Assembly: GCA_035254305.1 (NCBI GenBank) | Contig: DATFAS010000264.1 | Coordinates: 1-7,914 of the forward strand | Direction: 5' to 3' | Source of the DNA: DATFAS01 sp035254305 | GTDB taxonomy: Bacteria > Bacillota > Bacilli > Aneurinibacillales > RAOX-1 | Length of the DNA: 7,914 bases | Shown here: positions 1 through 4,768 of the stretch, piece by piece | How positions within the stretch are numbered: position 1 is the stretch's first letter | Layout: every line of letters starts with the position of its first letter | The notes under the pieces: model-generated | Told to the model about the DNA's origin: nothing | The model's database searches: none | The model's input: only the letters and a program-made list of their open reading frames with translations | Program-made: the position numbers and the translations under genes

Positions 1-1431
1 AACGAGTTGGCCTGCTGCATCTTTCCCTTGCTGTACACAGTCCGGTATTCCTACCCCTTGATAGCCTGCTCCAGCAATATAAACACCTGGTCGTTGCGTT
101 TTTAATGCCTGACGAACTTCTTGTAGCCTCTGTAAATGCCCAACTCGGTATTGAGGCATCGAATCTTTCCAGCGAGAAACACGGTAAAATAAAGGATTCG
201 CCTTCATCCCCATGATATTGCGAAGATCATCTCGAACTTTTTGTAATAAGACCTCATCTGGCAATCCAACTAGACTTTGATCCTTAGAATGCCCGACGTA
301 ACATCGAATCAACACCCGATTGTCAGGAGTCGTTTGAGGCCACTTCGAAGATGTCCAAGTGCAGGCCGTAATATTACGCTTCTGAGTTCTAGGTACTACA
401 AAACCTGACGCATCAAGAGGGTAATCAATATCAGCACGATCATAAGCTAAAGCAAGATTCGCAACCGATACATAGGTGACCTCTGATAGAAGCTCTGCCT
501 CTGGGACATCTGCTAATATTTTCTTCGTAGCAAAAGCAGGTGTAGCCAGCAGGACCGCATCTACTATCTCACATGTCCCATCTGACAAAGTAACTTTATA
601 GCCACTATCGTTAGGTGTAACCTCTGTTATGCAATGTTCTAATCGAATATCGACTTGATCCAATTTCTCGACTAGCTTCTCAACCATGAAGTGTAATCCT
701 TGGCGGAACGTCAAAAACATACTCTTTTTGGCTACTTCTGGTATATTTAAAGGAGGAGTTGGTGTATGGCTATTCGCACTTGCTCCACCTCTACGACTTT
801 GTAGCATACCTTTGATAATACTGCCATATTTTTGTTCTATTGCTTTAAATTGAGGAAAGGTAGCATCTAAGCTTAGAACCTGCGTATCCCCTGCGTAGAT
901 ACCAGACAATAGAGGCTCAGCAATATTTTCAGCTACTTCTTTACCAAGTCTTCGCTGTAAAAAATCCCCTAGAGATTCATCTCCTGCTTCCCTTCGTGAT
1001 GGAATAAATAAATCCATTCCCGCTCTTAACTTCCCTAAGGGAGAGATTAAGCCCGTTTTCACAAAGGGAGTTACTTGTGTAGGAATCCCAAGGATAAGCC
1101 CTGGTGGCATCAGATGAAGGCGGTTGTTATGAAGAATATAATTCTTCCTCGCATTGGGGTTTGTACCTACAAGTTCACCCTCAAGCCCTAAATCCATAGT
1201 TAACTGAGTAATAGCCGGTTTACGAGCAAGGAAAGAGTCAGGTCCTTTCTCGATGACGAAGCCTTCTACATGATCCGTCTGGATTTTTCCACCTAATCGA
1301 TTACTCTGCTCCACTAAAATAATTTCGCAGTCCAATTGATGTTCAGCTATTTGTTTTTGTAGATAAAAAGCCGCAGAGAGGCCGGTGATCCCGCCCCCTG
1401 CAATGATAACTTTCTTCACTTTTGCTGTCAT
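1..1431 (-). CDS. hemY: Coproporphyrinogen III oxidase (HemY/CgoX), 3' end cut by window edge
   Basis: FAD-dependent oxidase, called protoporphyrinogen oxidase in older annotation. In Gram-positives it oxidises coproporphyrinogen III to coproporphyrin III in the coproporphyrin-dependent haem pathway and is soluble, unlike membrane-bound HemG. My translation of the minus strand is open for 477 codons from ATG 1431 with no stop. The N-terminal dinucleotide fold carries AGGGITGLSAA (residues 11-21), followed by LVEQSNRLGGK at the FAD ribose site, EKGPDSFLARKP, and the family motif LLSGIYAGD near the middle. The C-terminal FAD signature GVYIAGAGYQGVGIPDC lies just before the edge. B. subtilis HemY is about 470 residues, so only a few codons should be missing. 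A weak AGG lies 5 nt before the ATG. It is the last visible gene of the hem operon, 20 nt after the hemH stop, so it is probably co-transcribed and possibly coupled in translation. The family call is firm; the substrate is inferred from the Gram-positive context. Confidence 0.96.
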   Translation of the reverse strand, partial: MTAKVKKVIIAGGGITGLSAAFYLQKQIAEHQLDCEIILVEQSNRLGGKIQTDHVEGFVIEKGPDSFLARKPAITQLTMDLGLEGELVGTNPNARKNYILHNNRLHLMPPGLILGIPTQVTPFVKTGLISPLGKLRAGMDLFIPSRREAGDESLGDFLQRRLGKEVAENIAEPLLSGIYAGDTQVLSLDATFPQFKAIEQKYGSIIKGMLQSRRGGASANSHTPTPPLNIPEVAKKSMFLTFRQGLHFMVEKLVEKLDQVDIRLEHCITEVTPNDSGYKVTLSDGTCEIVDAVLLATPAFATKKILADVPEAELLSEVTYVSVANLALAYDRADIDYPLDASGFVVPRTQKRNITACTWTSSKWPQTTPDNRVLIRCYVGHSKDQSLVGLPDEVLLQKVRDDLRNIMGMKANPLFYRVSRWKDSMPQYRVGHLQRLQEVRQALKTQRPGVYIAGAGYQGVGIPDCVQQGKDAAGQLV

Positions 1432-1451
1432 AAGAACCTATCCTGTCCTAT

Positions 1452-2387
1452 TCATTCTTTGGAAGCTTTAAGTTTATGAAGTACTGTAGAAGCTAGTGCA
1501 TCTATGTAAACAGGGTCCGCATTCAGAGAAGGTGTACGTTCCAAATGGATACCGAGTTCACCAGCTAATTTCTGGCATTCAATATCAATATCATAAAGAA
1601 CCTCAAGGTGGTCACTGACAAAACCTATTGGGCAAACAATAAGATCTGTAACCCCTTGTTCTCTTAAGGATTTCATATGTTCGAGAATATCTGGTCCTAG
1701 CCATGGCACTGCTGTTTGACCAGCACTTTGCCAGCCAGTGTCCCAATTTCTAATCCCCAATTGATCAGCAATAGCTATTGCAGTTTCCCGTAGCTGCTCC
1801 GGATATGGATCTTTCATCTCCAAAATCCTCGCAGGCAAACTATGTGCTGTAAATAAAACAAACACCTCTCGTCTTTTTTCTTCAGGGAACTTCAATCTTG
1901 TGTCGTCTACTCGGTCCACAAGCGCTTGGATAAAATTCGTTTCTAAATGATAATCTTTTATAGGTGAAATTTCAACCCCATACTTTTCTGCAGCTTCCTC
2001 AGCTGTCTTTATATATACTCCCACACTCATAGAAGAATAATGAGGTGCAAGTACAATACCAACCGCACGAGTGAATCCATCCTTAGCTAATTGTTCTATA
2101 GCCTCTTCGATGAAGGGATGGGCATGCTTCATCCCCATATAAGCTGTGAAATGATAATCTTTTGATTTTTCATTTAGCTGTTTTTCTAGATTTGCTACCT
2201 GTGATTGTGTAATTTGGTTTAATGGGGAAACGCCCCCAATTGCTTCATACCGTTCAATTAGCTCTTGAAGCTTCTCCGGAGTCGGTGGATTTCCTCTACG
2301 GATATGGGTGTAATAAGCTTCCACCTCACCTAAATTCGATGGAGTCCCATAAGCCATGACAAGTAAAGCTATTTTTTCCTGTGCCAT
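1452..2387 (-). CDS. hemH: Coproporphyrin III ferrochelatase (HemH/CpfC)
   Basis: Soluble type I ferrochelatase that inserts Fe2+ into coproporphyrin III to give coprohaem, using the product of HemY encoded next to it. The protein is 311 residues, against 310 in B. subtilis, and aligns along its whole length. Visible landmarks are LLVMAYGTP near the N-terminus with the iron-side Tyr13, YYTHIRRG and RYEAIGGVSPL, the catalytic histidine in TAHSLP (H182), the WQSAGQTAVPWLGP stretch, and GFVSDHLEVLYD with the metal-binding glutamate (E262). There is no C-terminal extension or cluster of cysteines, so a 2Fe-2S centre of the actinobacterial kind is unlikely. The reading frame also opens at a GTG (2393), but that codon directly abuts the ribosome site AAGGAGG (2394-2400). 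ATG 2387, 6 nt downstream of the site, is the sensible start. The gene begins 14 nt after the hemE stop, so the two are one transcription unit. Confidence 0.96.
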   Translation of the reverse strand: MAQEKIALLVMAYGTPSNLGEVEAYYTHIRRGNPPTPEKLQELIERYEAIGGVSPLNQITQSQVANLEKQLNEKSKDYHFTAYMGMKHAHPFIEEAIEQLAKDGFTRAVGIVLAPHYSSMSVGVYIKTAEEAAEKYGVEISPIKDYHLETNFIQALVDRVDDTRLKFPEEKRREVFVLFTAHSLPARILEMKDPYPEQLRETAIAIADQLGIRNWDTGWQSAGQTAVPWLGPDILEHMKSLREQGVTDLIVCPIGFVSDHLEVLYDIDIECQKLAGELGIHLERTPSLNADPVYIDALASTVLHKLKASKE

Positions 2388-2401
2388 ATCCACCCTCCTT
2401 C

Positions 2402-3448
2402 CTATAATCTTTGTTCTAGAGCTGTCTTACTGTATTCATGAATGTAATCCGTTAATCGTCTTAACATCTCACCTGGAACTTCTGGGAAAATACCGTGCCC
2501 AAGGTTGAAGACAAATCCAGGTTGAGAGATACCCTGATCAATGATTTCTTTGGCTTTCGCCTCAAGAACTGGCCATGGTGCAAGAAGCAATGTTGGATCA
2601 AGATTACCTTGAACAGCATAGCGTTCACCAATGCGTCTTCTTCCTTCAGTAATACTAACACGCCAGTCAAGTCCAATCACATCTGTGTTTAGATCACTCC
2701 ATAGTGGAAGAAGTTCTCCTGAACCAACCCCAAAATAAATTTTGGGTGCTGGAACGCTTTTTAGTTCATCAAAAATTCTCTTCATTGTTGGGTATACATA
2801 GACACGATAATCATCCGGAGATAGGGCTCCTACCCAGCTATCAAAGATTTGCAGTGCCTGTGCTCCTGCTTGAACCTGGGCTTTAAGATAGGTTATGACC
2901 ATAGTACCTAGCTTATCCATTAAGCGATTCCAAACATCAGGGTGACTATACATTAACTGTTTTGTTCTTATGTAATTCCGAGAAGGTCCGCCTTCCACCA
3001 TATAACTTGCCAAGGTAAAAGGAGCACCTGAGAATCCGATCAATGGTACTTTAAGTTCCCTTGCTAAAATTTTAATGGTTTCCATCACATGAGGAAGGTC
3101 TTCCTCTGGAGAAAGATCACGTAGTGATTCGATATCAGCAGCCGTACGATAAGGTGATTCTAACACTGGCCCTCTTTTTTCAATAATATCAAATTTCACT
3201 CCCATTGGGCCAAGTGGAACCATAATATCTGAAAATAAAATGGCAGCATCCACACCTAATTGTTGAACTGGTGAAATGGTTACTTCAGCACAAAGCTCTG
3301 GGATATGACAGATTTCAAGCAAGGTATACTTCTTGCGAATTTCACGGTAGTCAGGTTGATATCGCCCAGCTTGGCGCATATACCACACGGGAACGTGGTC
3401 AATTTGTTGTTTTAGGCAACCTTTGATAAACGTATCATTAAAACGCAT
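2402..3448 (-). CDS. hemE: Uroporphyrinogen decarboxylase
   Basis: Cytoplasmic cofactor-free enzyme that removes four acetate carboxyls from uroporphyrinogen III to give coproporphyrinogen III, the substrate of HemY two genes downstream. The protein is 348 residues from the chosen start, against 353 in B. subtilis. Family motifs are intact: PVWYMRQAGR (20-29, with the two substrate-binding arginines R25 and R29), FSDIMVP with the catalytic aspartate D74, GFSGAPFTLASYMVEGG with Y149, IFDSWVGAL with S204, VQGNLDP, and FNLGHGIFPEV with H318. Start choice: an upstream in-frame ATG (3463) has no ribosome site in front of it. ATG 3448 has GAGG about 9 nt ahead and gives a normal N-terminus (MRFNDTFIKG), so 3448 is preferred; the longer form would add five residues. 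It is the first gene of the hemE-hemH-hemY operon, with a promoter at 3491-3519. Confidence 0.96.
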   Translation of the reverse strand: MRFNDTFIKGCLKQQIDHVPVWYMRQAGRYQPDYREIRKKYTLLEICHIPELCAEVTISPVQQLGVDAAILFSDIMVPLGPMGVKFDIIEKRGPVLESPYRTAADIESLRDLSPEEDLPHVMETIKILARELKVPLIGFSGAPFTLASYMVEGGPSRNYIRTKQLMYSHPDVWNRLMDKLGTMVITYLKAQVQAGAQALQIFDSWVGALSPDDYRVYVYPTMKRIFDELKSVPAPKIYFGVGSGELLPLWSDLNTDVIGLDWRVSITEGRRRIGERYAVQGNLDPTLLLAPWPVLEAKAKEIIDQGISQPGFVFNLGHGIFPEVPGEMLRRLTDYIHEYSKTALEQRL

Positions 3449-3490
3449 TCGTTGAATCCTCATTTCTATTCAAAAATTCATCATTTTACC

Positions 3491-3519
3491 ATTATGACGT
3501 TTTTATCACTGTTTAACAA
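3491..3519 (-). promoter_or_regulatory. Probable sigma-A promoter of the hemEHY operon
   Basis: On the minus strand TTGTTA (3514-3519, 4 of 6 to the -35 consensus) is followed after exactly 17 nt by CATAAT (3491-3496, 5 of 6 to the -10 consensus). Transcription would start near 3484, about 35 nt before the hemE ATG. It lies between the terminator of the upstream 55-residue gene and hemE, as expected for an independent operon promoter. I see no convincing Fur or PerR box over it. Confidence 0.6.
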
Positions 3520-3564
3520 GGTACCAAAAATGCATGTGTGTGACAACTTTTTAAAAATGCTTTT

Positions 3565-3594
3565 AAAAAAGACGACCATCTTTTCATGGTCGCC
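3565..3594 (-). terminator. Rho-independent terminator of the 55-residue gene
   Basis: On the minus strand CGACCAT (3586-3592) pairs perfectly with ATGGTCG (3573-3579) around a GAAAAG loop. The stem extends by a G-U and a G-C pair and is followed by six T (3565-3570). It sits 15 nt after the stop of the small gene at 3609-3776 and ahead of the hemE promoter, so it separates that gene from the hem operon. Its presence also supports the small gene being transcribed. Confidence 0.85.
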
Positions 3595-3608
3595 AGCTTT
3601 TTCAGTCT

Positions 3609-3776
3609 TTATTCATAATATCCAGTTCGTGTATCATAAGGACCTGGGTTCGGTACCTTTGGTGCTTCAACTAAAGTCGGGGCTGTTTTTCGCCCCTTAA
3701 AGATGTTTGTCGCCGCGTTAGCATGGGTTCCAAGTTCTGTCAACTCTGCATTTGTTGTGTGTTGCCTGTTCTCCAT
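3609..3776 (-). CDS. Small protein of unknown function, 55 aa
   Basis: I do not recognise this family. ATG 3776 opens a 55-residue frame ending in TAA (3609-3611). A GGAG ribosome site (3785-3788) lies 8 nt upstream and a clear intrinsic terminator lies just downstream, which together make a real gene likely despite the length. The product starts MENRQHTTNA and has no membrane segment, signal peptide or cysteine. The N-terminal half is polar with NANAAT-like small residues; the C-terminal part is rich in proline, glycine and tyrosine (VPNPGPYDTRTGYYE, residues 41-55), a composition typical of disordered or structural peptides. The gene lies between the four-cysteine gene and hemE on the same strand. 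No convincing promoter was found in the 190 nt upstream. A spore-associated role would fit a Bacillales small protein, but nothing in the sequence proves it. Confidence 0.68.
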   Translation of the reverse strand: MENRQHTTNAELTELGTHANAATNIFKGRKTAPTLVEAPKVPNPGPYDTRTGYYE

Positions 3777-3970
3777 AACTTCAGCTCCATTTCATCTAAA
3801 CTTTTGTTGTGATTTTTCCCAATACAGAGGTTTTTCCTGTGTTCATTAACAAAGACACCCCGTATGGATGCATCCTAGACTAGGAGTGCTTACATAGGTT
3901 TTGTCATACCCATTTAACTTATACTGTTATTGTTTTTTTTGTAGACATCCATTGGAATAGTTTCACCCTT
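3777..3970. other. 194-nt intergenic stretch with overlapping palindromes
   Basis: This is non-coding DNA between two small minus-strand genes. No frame combines a start, a ribosome site and useful length. It holds the perfect palindrome GGATGCATCC (3866-3875), overlapping the inverted repeat TCCTAG-A-CTAGGA (3873-3885). It also holds an A-rich run (minus strand, near 3933-3940) shortly after the stop of the four-cysteine gene, without a hairpin before it. The promoter of the 55-residue gene should lie here but I could not place it. Confidence 0.4.
3866..3885. repeat. Overlapping inverted repeats, possible operator
   Basis: GGATGCATCC (3866-3875) is a 10-bp perfect palindrome. Its last three bases begin a second one, TCCTAG-A-CTAGGA (3873-3885, 6-bp arms around one base). 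Neither makes a good RNA hairpin because the loops are too short, so a DNA-binding dimer site is the more natural reading. It lies about 90-110 nt upstream of the 55-residue gene. Function is inferred only from symmetry and place. Confidence 0.3.
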
Positions 3971-4183
3971 TTAAGCTCCGTACTGTGTTTCCAACTTTTT
4001 TCGGACTAGATATTCAATTTTTAATTCCTGATATGTTTTGTAACGAACACATTTTGAATACTCTGATAGGCAGTGATGTTCTACTAATTCATGCTCCTGC
4101 CTAAGATCCTCATCCGTTGCTTCACACAATATTTGCGTACTAAAAAACTTACTGTGCTTTTTATACAAAGGACATTCCATCAT
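3971..4183 (-). CDS. Small four-cysteine protein, putative metal-binding, 70 aa
   Basis: I do not recognise a named family. The frame is open from ATG 4234 (87 aa), but no ribosome site precedes that codon. AAAGGAAGGGA (4189-4199) lies just ahead of the ATG-ATG pair at 4183 and 4180, so the 70-residue form starting MMECPLYKKH is favoured. In that numbering there are four cysteines, C4, C20, C38 and C45 (C-X15-C-X17-C-X6-C), with histidines at 36 and 37 beside C38. The last part, HCLSEYSKCVRY, resembles the CxxxxxxCARY-type ends of small cysteine modules thought to bind zinc or an iron-sulphur centre. The C-terminal 25 residues are predicted helical and basic (ELKIEYLVRKKLE). There is no signal peptide or membrane segment. 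It is divergent from the 104-residue gene and upstream of the 55-residue gene, with no clear terminator between. Metal binding is inference. Confidence 0.72.
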   Translation of the reverse strand: MMECPLYKKHSKFFSTQILCEATDEDLRQEHELVEHHCLSEYSKCVRYKTYQELKIEYLVRKKLETQYGA

Positions 4184-4212
4184 TAAAGTCCCTTCCTTTA
4201 CCGCCCAAATTC

Positions 4213-4255
4213 TTATACGATCCATTATTGTCATGATTAAACTATTTTATACGAT
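4213..4255. repeat. Direct repeat TTATACGAT x2 in the divergent promoter region
   Basis: The 9-mer TTATACGAT occurs at 4213-4221 and again at 4247-4255, 34 bp start to start. Read on the minus strand each copy contains a -10-like element (CGTATAAG and CGTATAAAAT), so the pair may be two start sites for the four-cysteine gene or a repeated regulator site. The -35 partners are poor (TTAATC at 4235-4240 for the proximal copy). The proximal copy would start transcription near 4205, just ahead of the ribosome site at 4189-4199, which also argues against the longer 87-residue start. Confidence 0.35.
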
Positions 4256-4282
4256 TTTTTGAATAGTTAGGATAATTTCCCC

Positions 4283-4311
4283 TAGAACCGATTGCTTCTA
4301 TAGGATATAAT
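4283..4311 (+). promoter_or_regulatory. Probable promoter of the 104-residue gene
   Basis: A perfect TATAAT (4306-4311) lies 17 nt after TAGAAC (4283-4288), a weak -35 (3 of 6). The predicted start, near 4318, leaves a 16-nt leader with GGAGGGAG (4322-4329). The in-frame ATG at 4310 overlaps this -10 box, so it would not be in the transcript. Confidence 0.5.
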
Positions 4312-4333
4312 GAATCATTATGGAGGGAGTGCC

Positions 4334-4648
4334 GTGAAATTCGAATTTGTCTATGACCCTAGAATTGAGTTAAACTCACCTATTATTAAAATCCCTGTTG
4401 AAGAATGGACTACTGAGGATCTTCATCAATTTTATGAAGAAGCACAGGATGTAACCGCAAAGATTCCGGCAAAAATATTGGAATTCGACAAAATATATAT
4501 GCAGAAATATGAAGAATTACAGTATCGTCCGGAGGATCTTTTCGATATTATGGAAGAATTAAATGAATTATCAGGGAAGATTTGCGAACTGAATGTTCTT
4601 TATCTTCGTCTAGAAGGTAAATTTCTTTATTCTGGTGGTCAAGAATAA
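4334..4648 (+). CDS. Hypothetical helical protein, 104 aa, GTG start
   Basis: I cannot name this protein. The frame can be extended to ATG 4310, but that codon lies inside the TATAAT promoter box. GTG 4334 sits 7 nt after GGAGG (4322-4326) and gives MKFEFVYDPR, a natural start. The 104-residue product is acidic and cytoplasmic-looking, with a short beta-like N-terminus containing SPIIKIPVEEW (15-25). Two long amphipathic helices follow, roughly 27-62 (EDLHQFYEEAQDV to MQKYEELQ) and 66-95 (PEDLFDIMEELNELSGKICELNVLYLRLEGK), with one cysteine (C84). There is no signal peptide or catalytic motif. A helical hairpin or a coiled-coil partner-binding protein would fit, but this is structure guessing only. 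It is monocistronic: own promoter, and a terminator 7 nt after the stop shared with convergent leuS. Codon use resembles its neighbours. Confidence 0.85.
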   Translation: MKFEFVYDPRIELNSPIIKIPVEEWTTEDLHQFYEEAQDVTAKIPAKILEFDKIYMQKYEELQYRPEDLFDIMEELNELSGKICELNVLYLRLEGKFLYSGGQE

Positions 4649-4650
4649 AA

Positions 4651-4708
4651 AAAGAAAGCTCTGTTTTGTCAGTCCTCTACTACAGGCTGTGAAACAGAGC
4701 TTTTTTTA
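4651..4708. terminator. Bidirectional terminator between the 104-aa gene and leuS
   Basis: AAAGCTCTGTTT (4655-4666) pairs perfectly with AAACAGAGCTTT (4692-4703). The 25-nt interior has a possible inner stem, CAGTC with GGCTG. Beyond the stem there are T residues on the plus strand (4701-4707) and a T-rich run on the minus strand (complement of 4645-4657). It therefore serves the plus-strand gene ending at 4648 and also leuS arriving from the other side. Confidence 0.88.
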
Positions 4709-4721
4709 TTTTTAAACAACG

Positions 4722-4743
4722 CATTCCCAGTATGATGGGAATG
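4722..4743 (-). other. Additional hairpin downstream of leuS
   Basis: CATTCCC (4722-4728) and GGGAATG (4737-4743) form a 7-bp perfect stem with an 8-nt loop, 25 nt after the leuS stop. On the minus strand it is followed by CGTTGTTTAAA rather than a proper T run. It is thus a weak terminator at best, or a 3'-end stabilising hairpin ahead of the main terminator. Confidence 0.4.
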
Positions 4744-4768
4744 GTATTATTCTAAATCATGGTAAGAA

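Noticed and set aside
2461..2886. Several 60-71 codon frames inside hemE on both strands
   Set aside because: hemE is intact and matches its family along the full length; these frames lack start signals.
3481..3530. Possible Fur or PerR operator at the hemE promoter
   Set aside because: The AT-rich sequence has no recognisable inverted repeat of the TGATAAT or TTATAAT type.
3679..3696. GGGGC/GCCCC hairpin resembling a terminator
   Set aside because: It lies inside the 55-aa coding sequence, has only five pairs and is followed by coding sequence on either strand; probably incidental.
3452..3700. 82-codon plus-strand frame upstream of and antisense to hemE and the 55-aa gene
   Set aside because: It has no ribosome site and runs through the hem promoter and the minus-strand terminator; it is a chance frame opposite real features.
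3822..3846. Small hairpin ACACAGG/CCTCTGT before the 55-aa gene
   Set aside because: It has a mismatch in a seven-pair stem and no T tail; too weak to call a terminator or riboswitch.
3840..3935. Minus-strand open stretch reading TYVSTPSLGCIHTGCLC
   Set aside because: It looks protein-like and cysteine-rich, but there is no ATG, GTG or TTG between the upstream stop and the stretch; the nearby ATG is in another frame and ends after seven codons. There is no evidence for a frameshifted gene.
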